Source of the DNA: Bog-756 sp963713625
Lineage (GTDB): Bacteria > Actinomycetota > Acidimicrobiia > Acidimicrobiales > RAAP-2
Assembly: GCA_963713625.1 (NCBI GenBank)
Contig: CAVQMN010000005.1
Coordinates: 387,106 to 451,105, forward strand
Direction of reading: 5' to 3'
Length of the DNA stretch: 64,000 bases
Part shown: positions 24,741 through 33,550 of the stretch, piece after piece
Numbering within the stretch: position 1 is the first letter of the stretch
How the letters are laid out: the number at the start of each line of letters is the position of its first letter
Notes under the pieces: generated by a model
Told to the model about the DNA's origin: nothing
Database searches by the model: none
The model's input: only the letters and a program-made list of their open reading frames with translations
Made by a program: the position numbers and the translations under genes

Positions 24741-25871
24741 ATGCTGGACCTGAAATTCACTGCCGAACAGGAGATGCTGCGCGAGACGGTCCGCGGCGTG
24801 TGCGCCACCACCAGCCCGCTCAGTGTGGTGCGCGAACTCGAGGACGACCCCATCGGGTACTCACCCGAGCTGTGGAAGCAACTGGCCCACCTCGACCTCA
24901 TCGGCCTGCAGCTTCCCGAGGCCTACGGCGGCTCGGGGATGACCGCCTTGGAGTCGGTGGTCCTCTACGAGGAGTTCGGCCGGTCGCTGGCCCCGTCGCC
25001 CCATTTCGTCAGTTCCATCCTCTCCGGTGGGGCGCTGGCCCGGGCGGGCAGCGAGGAGCAGAAGCAGCAGTGGTTGCCGCAGCTGGTGACCGGCGAGGCC
25101 ATCCTGACCCCGGCCTGGCTCGAGCCCGAGAACGGCTTCGGGCCCAGAGGCATCCAGGTCGGCGCGGTCCCCGACGGTGACGGCTTCGTCATCAGCGGAA
25201 CCAAGCGGCACGTGGCCTTCGCCCGGGCCGCCACCGGACTGGTCGTCCTGGCCCGGACCGGCGACGGTGCCGGCGACGTCGACCTGTTCCTCGTCGATCC
25301 GGGGGCCGACGGCGTGACCTTGACCCAGCAGATGACCATCGCCTCGGACGCCCAGTACCGGGTCGACCTCGACGGCGTCCGGGTCACCGCGGTCGATCGC
25401 ATCGGGGCCGCCGGCACCGGCTGGACCACCTGGGACACGGTCATGCACGACGGGATCATCCTGGCTGCGGCCCAGGCCGTGGGGGGCGCCCAGTACGCCA
25501 TGGACATCACCGTGCAGTACGCCAAGGACCGCCAGCAGTTCGACAAGCCGTTGGGCGCGTTCCAGGCACTGGCCCACTATCTGGCCGACGGGGCCACCAC
25601 CGTCGACGGCGCCGAGGTATTGGTCCACGAGGCGGCCTGGGCCCGTTCCGAGGGTCGGAGCGTGGCCAAGCTGGCCCCGATGGCCAAGCTCTACGCCTGC
25701 CAGGCCTTCCGCGACGTGACGGCCACGGCCCAGCAGATCTTCGGCGGCATCGGGTTCACCGTGGAGTTCGACATCCAGCTCTACTTCCGCCGGGCCAAGC
25801 AGCTCCAGATCTCGTGGTGGGACACCCGCTACCTCGAGGAGCTGGTTGCCGCGGCCGTACTCGACAGCTGA
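24741..25871 (+). CDS. Acyl-CoA dehydrogenase (second of pair)
   Basis: 376 residues. GAGGAG lies about ten bases before ATG 24741. Landmarks: LQLPEAYGGSGMTALESVVL, AWLEPENGFGPRGIQVG, QYAKDRQQFDKPLGAFQALA, and the C-terminal FGGIGFTVEFDIQLYFRRAK. The ending lacks the GxSEIQ motif of the first dehydrogenase. Paired ACADs with one missing such elements form mixed tetramers in steroid degradation; this gene may be the complementary subunit of 21226-22407. Stand-alone activity is equally possible. Confidence 0.9.
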   Translation: MLDLKFTAEQEMLRETVRGVCATTSPLSVVRELEDDPIGYSPELWKQLAHLDLIGLQLPEAYGGSGMTALESVVLYEEFGRSLAPSPHFVSSILSGGALARAGSEEQKQQWLPQLVTGEAILTPAWLEPENGFGPRGIQVGAVPDGDGFVISGTKRHVAFARAATGLVVLARTGDGAGDVDLFLVDPGADGVTLTQQMTIASDAQYRVDLDGVRVTAVDRIGAAGTGWTTWDTVMHDGIILAAAQAVGGAQYAMDITVQYAKDRQQFDKPLGAFQALAHYLADGATTVDGAEVLVHEAAWARSEGRSVAKLAPMAKLYACQAFRDVTATAQQIFGGIGFTVEFDIQLYFRRAKQLQISWWDTRYLEELVAAAVLDS

Positions 25872-25997
25872 ACCCCGGGCCTCCCCGCCCGCCGCCACCC
25901 GACGGGTTCCACCGGAGCCCCGCCCCCGCCCGTGGGTGCGCTACGGTCGGGCCGGGACCGGGGAGGGTCGCCGGTACCGGATACTGGGGGAGATGCC

Positions 25998-27848
25998 ATG
26001 GCAGCAGATACATCGGTGGCGGCTCCGGGCCCGGGCGGCGGCGCGGCAGCAGGGCACGGAGGGCTCTACCGCTTCCTGTTCGTCCACGAGATAGACGAGT
26101 ACCCGGACAACGGCAAGCGCACCGCCTACCTGGCCCTCGCCGTGCTCGCCACCATCGTCCTCTACTACACGTACTTCACCCAGACCGGGGTGACCCCCCA
26201 GATTTTGCAGTACTACCACATGTCGTTCGCCTTCTACGTGGGCATCGTGGTGGTGTCCAACCTCATCGGTGCCTTCGCCTCCCTGCCGGCCAGCAAGACC
26301 GACAGACTGGGCCGGTCCAACGTGGTCATCTACGGGCTGTTGCTCATCGGGCTGCTGGTGGCGGTGGGGGTACCGGCCACCACCACCCAGTGGCAGTTCG
26401 CCATCGTCATCTCCGCCCTCGGCCTGGTGGAGGGGGCCATCCTGGTGGCCACCCCGGCCCTGGTCCGCGACTTCAGCCCGCAGCTCGGACGGGCCTCGGC
26501 CATGGGGTTCTGGACCGTCGGGCCGGTGGCCGGCAGCCTGATCACCTCGATCGTGGCCACCAACACCCTCAACCACTTCCTGCAGAGCAGCGGCGTGTCC
26601 GGGTGGAAGAGCCAGTTCCTCATCTCCGGTATCACCTCGCTGGTGGTCTTCGTGGTCGCCCTCTTCTTCATGAAGGACCTGTCGCGCGGCCTGCGCGACC
26701 AGCTGATGGTGTCCGAACAGGACCGGGCCCTCGTCGAGGCCCGGGCCCGCGGCCTGTCGGAGTCCGACATCCTCACCGCCACCACCCATCCGTGGCGCCA
26801 GATCCTCAAGTGGGACCTGGTCGGGTCGGCGGTGGGCATCTCCGTCTTCCTGCTCGTGTACTACGCCGCCTCGGCCTTCTTCACCATCTACTGGGCCACC
26901 GTGTTCAAGAGCTCCGACGGCCTGAACCTGACCACGGCCAACGCCAACTATCTCAACACCTGGTACTGGGGGGCCGATGCCGTGGCCCTCATCGTCTTCG
27001 GTGTGCTCTCCGACAAGTTGCGGGTGCGCAAACCGCTCATGCTGGTCGGCGCGGCCGGCTCGATCGTCATGCTCATCCTCTTCCTGCGCCAGGCCGACCA
27101 CCCCTACACCCCCTTCAGCACGCTCATTACCCTGGAGGTGCTGCTGGCCGCCTTCATCTCGTTGACCTACGCGCCGTGGATGGCCGCCTACACCGAGATG
27201 GTCGAGGCCAAGAACCCGGCCCTGGTGGGTACCGGCCTCGCCCTGTGGGGGTGGATCCTCCGGCTGACGGTCGGGCTCTCCTTCATCTTCCTCCCGCTGG
27301 TGGTCAACGCCGTCAACCCGGTGGTGGACAACCTGGTCTACGCCCAGACGCCGCCCACCGGGACGGCACCGTTCAATGTCCAGGCCTTCCAACTGGCCCA
27401 TCCGGCCTCGGTGGCCTTCGCCGAAGCCAACGCCAGCTGGCTGAAGGTCCTGAGCACGCCACAGAACGCACCCATCGCCGCCGCGGCCAACAAGGACCCG
27501 TCGCCGGCCAATCTGGCTGCCTTCCAGAAGGCGGTGGGCCCGGTGGTGTTCGCCAAGGCCCTCTCCCACCTGACCGCGCTCAACAAGCTGGTGGTGCCCT
27601 ACCAGTCCCAGCTCACCTACCTTTCGGCTCACGAGACCCAGCTGAACGCACTGCTCGGCGGCGTGGCCAAGTCACCCAAGCAGTGGCAGCACTGGTTCTG
27701 GGTGTGCGTGGGCGGGATGATCCTGTTCATTCCCACCATCTTCTTGAACCGGGGCCGGTGGAGTCCGAAGAAGGCCAAGGAGGACGAGGAGAAGCACGAC
27801 GCCGACGTGGCCGAGGAGCTGGAGGAGCTGGTGGGCGCGGGTACGTGA
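25998..27848 (+). CDS. MFS transporter with large insert before last TM
   Basis: 616 residues. A cytosolic N-terminus of about 40 residues is followed by about 12 helices; SKTDRLGRSNVVIYGLLL is a motif A-like loop after TM2 and FGVLSDKLRVRKPLMLVGA the corresponding loop in the second half. A hydrophilic Ala/Asn-rich insert of about 110 residues (near residues 450-565) separates TM11 from the last helix and is probably outside the cell. A Lys/Glu-rich tail ends the protein. It follows the catabolic genes, so it may import their substrate. Confidence 0.82.
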   Translation: MAADTSVAAPGPGGGAAAGHGGLYRFLFVHEIDEYPDNGKRTAYLALAVLATIVLYYTYFTQTGVTPQILQYYHMSFAFYVGIVVVSNLIGAFASLPASKTDRLGRSNVVIYGLLLIGLLVAVGVPATTTQWQFAIVISALGLVEGAILVATPALVRDFSPQLGRASAMGFWTVGPVAGSLITSIVATNTLNHFLQSSGVSGWKSQFLISGITSLVVFVVALFFMKDLSRGLRDQLMVSEQDRALVEARARGLSESDILTATTHPWRQILKWDLVGSAVGISVFLLVYYAASAFFTIYWATVFKSSDGLNLTTANANYLNTWYWGADAVALIVFGVLSDKLRVRKPLMLVGAAGSIVMLILFLRQADHPYTPFSTLITLEVLLAAFISLTYAPWMAAYTEMVEAKNPALVGTGLALWGWILRLTVGLSFIFLPLVVNAVNPVVDNLVYAQTPPTGTAPFNVQAFQLAHPASVAFAEANASWLKVLSTPQNAPIAAAANKDPSPANLAAFQKAVGPVVFAKALSHLTALNKLVVPYQSQLTYLSAHETQLNALLGGVAKSPKQWQHWFWVCVGGMILFIPTIFLNRGRWSPKKAKEDEEKHDADVAEELEELVGAGT

Positions 27849-27893
27849 GCCACCCCCGGGGGCGGACTGCCGACCGAGCGGTCCCGATCGGGT

Positions 27894-29369
27894 TCAGCCT
27901 CGAGGCGGGTCTGCCGTCCGGTCCCGGTCCTCTTCCTGGTTGAGCCGGTTGAGTGCGGACGCATCCGAGCGCAGACGTTCGTCGAGCTGTCGGCCCCGGT
28001 CGCCCACCAGGGTCCGGACGGCTTGGGCCAGGCCGGCCCACGGGTCGCGGTCGGGGTCGATACTTCCGCCGAGTTGGTCCACCAGCGGGTTGGGGCCGTT
28101 GGCGTTGGCCGGCTCGACGCTGACCCGGTAGCTGGAGGGGTCGCTCCCTTCGCGGTAGCAGCGGATACAGGCCACGTTGAGCTCGTCGTCGATGAGGATC
28201 AGTGACGCCCCCTTCAGCGGGTTGAGCTCCGGCGTGTCGACGACCCAGCCGCCGGTGTTCACCACGGAGACCGGGGACGGGAACAGCTTCGTCGTGCGGA
28301 CGTCGACGAAGGGCTTGTGGGTGTGGCCGAAGACGAAGGTGACATCGCGCTGGGCACCGATCTCCGCGGCCATCTGGGTGGCCACCGGACCGTCGAGATA
28401 GGTGGTCAGACCTTGGTCGGCGTGGGGGCTGAGGATGATCCCGCCGCAGTGGCGCTCGCGGACCGCCGTCCCCACGCCGGCCCGGAGGAGTTCGGCCACG
28501 GCGTGGGCCTCCACATCGGCTCGGGCCCGCGACGCCCCCGCCTGCTTGATGGCCCGTTCGATGGCCGAGATCTCGGCATGGATGGTCTCGGTGCTCTGCA
28601 GGGACTCGTACAGTGAACGGGTCACCCGCATGATGTCCCCGCTGTCGCCCATCGACGACCAGAAGAAGTCGATCCACCCCCCGTTGTCCGCCTCCAACTG
28701 CCAGGCCTCGATGGCGCCCGGTCGGGGGGCGCCGAACACGTTGTCGAGCACCGACATCATCCGGTAGAGCGGCTCGATGAAGTGGCCGTGGCTGAGGATG
28801 ACCGACCGGTCCCCGGATCCGGTGACCAGTCCGAGGTTCGGGTAGCTCTGGACCACCGTGACCGTGGTGGCCGGTTCGGCCCGCTTGGCCAGGATCTCGA
28901 TGAACCGGTCGCGGACCGGTTCTTTGTCGTTGCTCGGGAGCAGGTGGGTGGCGTGACGGTCGCGCGGGGCGGGGACGGCGGCGATGTCCTCGGCCAGCAG
29001 TCGCAGGTACCGATCGTCGCTGGCCCTCGACCAGAGGTGGTGGTCGTGGTTCCCGGGGACGAAGCGGAGGGCCGGGGCGACGGCGGCGTCGGGCATCCCG
29101 GGCCGGAGGCCGGTGATGAACTGGGAGAAGGCGGCGGCCGCATCTTCGGGTGCGGTGAGGGCCAGTTCGAACAGGTCCCCGAGCACGACCAGCTCCGGGG
29201 GGTCCTGCCCGGGGGTCCTGAGCGAGCGCAGGCACTCGCACAGGGCGGCGAGCACCGGCGAGGCGGTGGTGCCCTCGCAGCGCTCGCCGTCGGCGGTCAC
29301 GTTGGTCAGCAGGCTGTTGAGCGCCCCGAGGTGGAGGTCGGAGACGCACACCCATCGGATGGCGGTCAT
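27894..29369 (-). CDS. Metallophosphoesterase (calcineurin-like)
   Basis: 491 residues from ATG 29369, with AAAGGA six bases upstream. The five metallophosphoesterase motifs are present in order: VSDLHLG, LGDLFE, GNHDHH, LSHGH, and FGHTHKP. This is a dinuclear-metal phosphoesterase. The chain is long for the family, with an extra C-terminal 110 residues (MINUS the core) that look soluble. Candidate substrates are nucleotides, phospholipids or nucleic acid; nothing in the sequence decides. Confidence 0.9.
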   Translation of the reverse strand: MTAIRWVCVSDLHLGALNSLLTNVTADGERCEGTTASPVLAALCECLRSLRTPGQDPPELVVLGDLFELALTAPEDAAAAFSQFITGLRPGMPDAAVAPALRFVPGNHDHHLWSRASDDRYLRLLAEDIAAVPAPRDRHATHLLPSNDKEPVRDRFIEILAKRAEPATTVTVVQSYPNLGLVTGSGDRSVILSHGHFIEPLYRMMSVLDNVFGAPRPGAIEAWQLEADNGGWIDFFWSSMGDSGDIMRVTRSLYESLQSTETIHAEISAIERAIKQAGASRARADVEAHAVAELLRAGVGTAVRERHCGGIILSPHADQGLTTYLDGPVATQMAAEIGAQRDVTFVFGHTHKPFVDVRTTKLFPSPVSVVNTGGWVVDTPELNPLKGASLILIDDELNVACIRCYREGSDPSSYRVSVEPANANGPNPLVDQLGGSIDPDRDPWAGLAQAVRTLVGDRGRQLDERLRSDASALNRLNQEEDRDRTADPPRG

Positions 29370-29431
29370 GGCGGTCCTTTCACTCCGGACGGCGGTGGAG
29401 CTCCGCCACCCTGTCACACCGGCGATCTACG

Positions 29432-30211
29432 GTGGGCGCTGTGGGTTCCCCCGATGAGCACGGGCCGGGGTTCGCGGTGATCGATGTGGAGACCACCGGT
29501 TTCTCGCCCGAGGACGACCGCATCGTCGAGGTGGGCGTGGTCGTGCTCGATCCCACGGGCCGGGAGACCGGAGCCTTCTGCACTCTGGTCGACCCCGGCT
29601 GCGGCCCGGGGCCCACCCATATCCACGGCATCACGGCGGAGATGCTGGCCGGGGCCCCCACCTTCGCCGCCATCCATCCCTACCTGGCCGACCGGCTGTC
29701 CGGCCGCGTCGTGGTGGGGCACAACGTGGACAACTTCGACCTCGGCTTCCTCCGGGCCGAGTGCCGCCGGGCCGGCGGGGTCGACCTGGTGCCCGGTGCG
29801 CTGGCCTCGGTGGACACGCTGGCCGTGGCCCAGGCCCACCTCGGTCTCCAGGGGAGGGCCAGGCTGGTCGAGTGCTGTACCCACTTCGGCCTGTCGTGGG
29901 ACGACCACCACAGCGCGCTGGGCGACGCCCGGGTGACGGCGGCCCTCTTCCGGTCGATGCGGGCCGAGCTGGGCGACGCCACCCTCGGGATCGCCGGCCG
30001 GCTGCGGGTGGCCGGCCGTTCGGTCTGGCCTGGTCCGTCCGGCGTTTCCCTTGCCGCCCAACACCGCCGCGGGCTGTTGACCAGGTCGAGCTCGGTGGTC
30101 CCGGCGCCGTCGGGCCCGGAGTCGACCGGTCAGTCGACCGTCCCTCCGGCCAGGGGCATTCCATCGAGGGCGTGGGTGGCCGCGGCCACCTCGATTCCTT
30201 CTTCGACCTGA
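29432..30211 (+). CDS. DEDDh 3'-5' exonuclease (DnaQ/epsilon-like)
   Basis: About 259 residues. Exo I is FAVIDVETTGFSPEDDRIVE (Asp, Glu), Exo II is VVVGHNVDNFDLGFLRAE and Exo III is HHSALGDARVTAALFRSM, with HxAxxDA in the DEDDh order. It resembles DNA polymerase III epsilon-like exonucleases. GTG 29432 or GTG 29441 may be used. The last 27 codons overlap the convergent DMT-transporter gene, so its C-terminus after about residue 210 is of low information and may be overrun. Confidence 0.85.
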   Translation: MGAVGSPDEHGPGFAVIDVETTGFSPEDDRIVEVGVVVLDPTGRETGAFCTLVDPGCGPGPTHIHGITAEMLAGAPTFAAIHPYLADRLSGRVVVGHNVDNFDLGFLRAECRRAGGVDLVPGALASVDTLAVAQAHLGLQGRARLVECCTHFGLSWDDHHSALGDARVTAALFRSMRAELGDATLGIAGRLRVAGRSVWPGPSGVSLAAQHRRGLLTRSSSVVPAPSGPESTGQSTVPPARGIPSRAWVAAATSIPSST

Positions 30212-31146
30212 GCAGGGTCGACTGCCCGGCGTCGGCCGCCGAGCTTCTCCCCGGGATCGTCGTCCCCCTGGGTGCCGGCCACCAGCGGTGACCGGGCCAG
30301 GATGACCACACCGGCGACGAGCACGGCCAGGGCGAGAATCTCCAACGACACCCACAGCGGTCCGGATCGGAGCCGGTCGGCGAACAGGGTGAGGCCGAGG
30401 ACGATGCTGACCAGTGGGTTGACGGTCACCATGGTGGTCCGCGAGGCGGTGATCGGCCCGGCGTGCAGGGCGTTCTGGATCAGGAACACGGTCCCGATGC
30501 CGGTGACGGCCAACATGTAGGGCTGGAAGTGGGTGAACACATGGCCCCACCCCTCTTTGGTGTACGAGGTGATGGCCTTGGTCAGCGCCGCGGTGTACGC
30601 GGCGGTGACGGCGGTGGCCGCACCGAAGGCGGCCGCCCGCCACCACCGGGGCCCGTGCATGGCCGAGACGATGAAGGCGGCGATGGCCCCGAGGAGAATC
30701 ACCGAAGCCACCAACCAGGCATGGTTGGAAGGGATGGCGTTCCCGCCGGTCGGGGCGGCAGCCAGGAAGAACCCACCCAGGCCGGCCACGATGACCAGGG
30801 CACCGAGCCACTCCTGCCAACCCAACCGGTAGCGGAACCAGCCTCCGAGGATGAGCAGGAGGAAGAGGAGTTCGGTGGTGAGCACCGGCTGGACCACGCT
30901 GAGCTCCCCGAAGCGCAGGGCGGTGGCCTGCAGCCCGAAGGTGACGAGCATGAGGCCGAAGCCGACGATCCAGATCACCCGCCTGATGGCGTAGGACATC
31001 AGGCTGAGGCGCATCGTCGTCGACTCGGGAGCGTCCTCCACCCCGATGCGCTGGAGGACCGAGGTCAGAGCGTTGACGAAGGCGGCAAGCGCTGCCAGAA
31101 CATAAGCCACCACCACCGTTGTACTCGTAAATTCCCCGGGGCGCAC
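30130..31146 (-). CDS. DMT (EamA-like) transporter
   Basis: 338 residues with about ten hydrophobic helices in two halves (first half near residues 10-145, second near 145-285). The repeat halves and the helix count are those of the drug/metabolite transporter superfamily; ELSVVQPVLTTELLFLLLIL is the kind of TM4 seen in EamA proteins. The C-terminal 50 residues are hydrophilic. It is convergent with and overlaps the exonuclease gene by 82 bp. Substrate unknown. Confidence 0.85.
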   Translation of the reverse strand: MRPGEFTSTTVVVAYVLAALAAFVNALTSVLQRIGVEDAPESTTMRLSLMSYAIRRVIWIVGFGLMLVTFGLQATALRFGELSVVQPVLTTELLFLLLILGGWFRYRLGWQEWLGALVIVAGLGGFFLAAAPTGGNAIPSNHAWLVASVILLGAIAAFIVSAMHGPRWWRAAAFGAATAVTAAYTAALTKAITSYTKEGWGHVFTHFQPYMLAVTGIGTVFLIQNALHAGPITASRTTMVTVNPLVSIVLGLTLFADRLRSGPLWVSLEILALAVLVAGVVILARSPLVAGTQGDDDPGEKLGGRRRAVDPAQVEEGIEVAAATHALDGMPLAGGTVD

Positions 31147-31212
31147 GCTCCCGCGCTGCCCGCGGGCGCGGCTGTGCTCTGGGTGAGGTCGGTGCGGGTG
31201 ATCGGTGGGGGT

Positions 31213-31617
31213 TCAGCTGGCCGCGGCGGCGTACGCCTCGGGCAGCCGGGAGCGGGACCAGGCCGACCAGGCCTGGTAGCCGCCGGCCAGGTCACCGGCC
31301 CGGCGAAAGCCGAGGTGGTGGAGGGAGGCGGCGGCCAGCGAGGACGCGTAGCCCTCCGAGCACACCACGACCACCTGCTGGTCGAATCCGGTGACGCAGG
31401 GCAGCCGGTGGGCGCCTTCGGGGTCGAGCCGCCACTCGAGCACGTTGCGCTCGATGACCAGCGCACCGGGCAGGTCGCCTTCGAGGACGCGCTGGGCAAC
31501 CGGACGGATGTCGACGATCAAGCCTCCGGCCTCAGCCACCGGGTCGAGTTCCTCCGGACGGACCCGCTCGATCTGGCGGCGGGCCTCCGCCACCAGATCG
31601 TCGGCCGAGGAGCTCAT
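31213..31617 (-). CDS. Rhodanese-like sulfurtransferase domain protein
   Basis: 134 residues. The single rhodanese domain has GGLIVDIRPVAQRVLEGDLP, DPEGAHRLPCVTGFDQQVVV and the active-site loop VVVVCSEGYASSLAAASLHH with a nucleophilic Cys. Its ATG overlaps the TGA of the cysteine dioxygenase gene by four bases. That pairing, oxidising cysteine and handling persulfide sulfur, is a known actinobacterial arrangement. Confidence 0.9.
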   Translation of the reverse strand: MSSSADDLVAEARRQIERVRPEELDPVAEAGGLIVDIRPVAQRVLEGDLPGALVIERNVLEWRLDPEGAHRLPCVTGFDQQVVVVCSEGYASSLAAASLHHLGFRRAGDLAGGYQAWSAWSRSRLPEAYAAAAS

Positions 31618-32219
31618 GAAGGATCGTGCGTGCTCGTGGTGTCGAAGGGACCGAGTGGCTCGACCTCTTCGGTTCTCGTCACCGTCAGCTGACCCCGCCC
31701 GTCCAGCTGGTAGTAGGACATGGTGGTCAAACGGGGTCCGTAGACGTGGACGCTCACCGCCGGGCCTTCGTCGTCGTTGCCCAGATCGTGGATGTAGTGG
31801 GCGCCGAACAGCCGGTGCTGGCCGGCCGGGATCCGCTGGTTGCCGATCAGGGTCACGCCCTTCTCGCTGGGTCGGACGGTCGACTCGGTGAGCGCACCGG
31901 AGGCCACCACCATGGCCCCACGCGATTGGCCGTGGTCGTGAAGCTCGATGGTCCCGCCCGGTGGCCATCCGATGGCCCACGCCTCGAAGAGATCAGTGAC
32001 CGCCAGCAGGACCCAGGTTCGCTCAGTCAGTTCCTGCAGCTCGGGAATGGCCGGGGCCGAAACGGCGAACCCTTCGGCGATGGCCAGGAGGTCGACCCGC
32101 CGACGGCCTCCGTCGGAGCGGGGGAGAGATGCCCTCGGCCCGGCCGGCAGACCTGCGGAGCGGTTTGGGGACGAAACTTGGTCGAGGTCTGCGGCCGGAC
32201 CGAGGTAGGCGATTGCCAT
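31614..32219 (-). CDS. Cysteine dioxygenase family protein
   Basis: 201 residues from ATG 32219. The cupin iron ligands are in TIELHDHGQSRGAMVVASGA (HxH) and a later His in HRLFGAHYIHDLGNDDEGP, as in type I cysteine dioxygenases, which convert cysteine to cysteine sulfinate. The gene starts the pair with the rhodanese gene and is preceded by an imperfect dyad at 32239-32265. Confidence 0.9.
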   Translation of the reverse strand: MAIAYLGPAADLDQVSSPNRSAGLPAGPRASLPRSDGGRRRVDLLAIAEGFAVSAPAIPELQELTERTWVLLAVTDLFEAWAIGWPPGGTIELHDHGQSRGAMVVASGALTESTVRPSEKGVTLIGNQRIPAGQHRLFGAHYIHDLGNDDEGPAVSVHVYGPRLTTMSYYQLDGRGQLTVTRTEEVEPLGPFDTTSTHDPS

Positions 32220-32238
32220 GGGGGCCACTCTAAACCCA

Positions 32239-32267
32239 TAAATCCGACTAATCAAGTCGATTTTATA
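32239..32267. promoter_or_regulatory. AT-rich dyad upstream of cysteine dioxygenase
   Basis: TAAATCCGACT-AATCA-AGTCGATTTTA (32239-32265) is an inverted repeat matching at 9 of 11 arm positions. TATAAA on the minus strand (32267-32262) lies at its edge and fits a -10 box. In this GC-rich genome so AT-rich a gap is conspicuous and probably is the operator-promoter of the cdo-rhodanese pair. Confidence 0.5.
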
Positions 32268-32333
32268 GATTTAGGAAAAGACGACCGTTTGAAGGGGTGC
32301 GCGAGCGCCCCGGGGCCGAGGGAAAGGGGCGGA

Positions 32334-32963
32334 TCAGCTGGCGCCGGTGCCGTCGGGACCAGGAACGTCGGTCCCGGCCGGACCGAGGGCGCCCGGGTCA
32401 CCAGCTCGGGGTGGATCGGCGGTGCAACCGGAGGCATCGGGCATGTGCAGGCCGAGGGCGTAGCCCTCGAGGAAGACGTCGGCCTCGACCCGCCGGGGAA
32501 ACCGTCGCTCGAGCTCACCGAAGCGGGCCGAGTGGTTGGGCTCGATCAGGTGGGCCAGTTCGTGGACGATCACCGCGTCGAGGACCCAGTCCGGTGCCAC
32601 CCGCAGGCGCTCGGAGATGCGGATCTCCCCGGTCTCCAGGGTGCAGGAGCCCCACCGCTTGTTCTGCGAGGCCGACCAGCGGATGGAGGACGGGGCCACC
32701 CCGTCGAGATAGCGGCGCCCGAGCGCCAGGGCCCGCTGCTCGAGGTGGTCGTCGGAGGCGTGGAGGTGGGGGCGGTGGCGGGCCAGACGGCGGGCCAGGC
32801 TCTCGACCATCTCGTCGCGTTCGGCCCCCCGCAGGTGGACGGGGACCACGACCACGATGCGGTCACCTTCCCAGTGGGCGCCGGCGGTCTTCTTGCGCCG
32901 CTTGCTCACCCGCACTTCGACGTTGGGGCGGAACAGCGAGGGGGGTTCGGTCGTGTAGGTCAT
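32334..32963 (-). CDS. YgjP-like zinc metallopeptidase (DUF45)
   Basis: 209 residues. The zinc motif is VIVHELAHLIEPNHSARF (HExxH plus a third His ten residues on), preceded by WSASQNKRWGSCTLETGEI, the KRWGSC signature of YgjP/DUF45 proteins. It begins SLFRPNVEVRVSKRRKKTAG, the usual basic N-terminus. A Gly/Pro-rich tail of about 40 residues follows. Function as a peptidase is inferred from the motif; in several bacteria the gene neighbours are DNA-repair or restriction genes but not here. Confidence 0.9.
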   Translation of the reverse strand: MTYTTEPPSLFRPNVEVRVSKRRKKTAGAHWEGDRIVVVVPVHLRGAERDEMVESLARRLARHRPHLHASDDHLEQRALALGRRYLDGVAPSSIRWSASQNKRWGSCTLETGEIRISERLRVAPDWVLDAVIVHELAHLIEPNHSARFGELERRFPRRVEADVFLEGYALGLHMPDASGCTADPPRAGDPGALGPAGTDVPGPDGTGAS

Positions 32964-33088
32964 GGCGGGCACCGTACGGCCGGGTTGTGACGGCTCGGAC
33001 GCGGAGAATAGTAGGCCCCGGCGTCGGGGGAGGACGGGGATGTCGGCCCCGAATGGGAGAGCGAGCGGCCCGACGGTACGATGAGCAG

Positions 33089-33550
33089 GTGCGTCGATAC
33101 TTCACCCCCCGGTGCATCGGGATGCACGTGACGCTGATCATCCTGCTGCCGGCCTTCGCCTGGCTGACCTGGTGGCAGCTCGAGCGGGCCCTGGGCGGGA
33201 ACACGCTGAGCTGGGCCTATACCTTCGAGTGGCCACTGTTCGCCTGCTACGCCATCTACGTCTGGTGGCAGCTGATCCACGACCAGACCACCGCGGTCAC
33301 CCGGCGCCTCCTGTCGACATCGGGAGCGGATGCCGACCCGGCCGACGAGCACAATCAGCCCGGGTGGGCGCTCAGCGGCGGTCGGAGGAAGAACGTGGCC
33401 ATCGCCGCCAGTTCGGCCATCGACGAGGACGTGGCCGGCCGGCGCGAGCGGTTCGAACCGCAGACTCCCGAAGAGGCCGCCCAGCTGGCCGAGTACAACC
33501 GGTACCTCGCCGAGCTCAACGCGGCCGACGCCGGCACTTCCCAGCGGTGA
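33089..33550 (+). CDS. Small membrane protein, two TM helices
   Basis: 153 residues from GTG 33089 (VRRYFTPRCIGMHVTLIIL). Helix one is LIILLPAFAWLTWWQLERAL and helix two YTFEWPLFACYAIYVWWQLI, a spacing and sequence similar to the N-terminal helices of SURF1-like proteins; the remainder is a soluble region with SAIDEDVAGRRERFEPQTPE. Its stop overlaps the GTG of the DUF3817 gene, so the two are co-translated. Function not recognised. Confidence 0.65.
   Translation: MRRYFTPRCIGMHVTLIILLPAFAWLTWWQLERALGGNTLSWAYTFEWPLFACYAIYVWWQLIHDQTTAVTRRLLSTSGADADPADEHNQPGWALSGGRRKNVAIAASSAIDEDVAGRRERFEPQTPEEAAQLAEYNRYLAELNAADAGTSQR

Noticed and set aside
32297..33550. A single 417-codon gene on the + strand
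   Set aside because: The first 264 codons run antisense to the YgjP metallopeptidase and are Arg/Gly-rich; only the part from GTG 33089 is protein-like.
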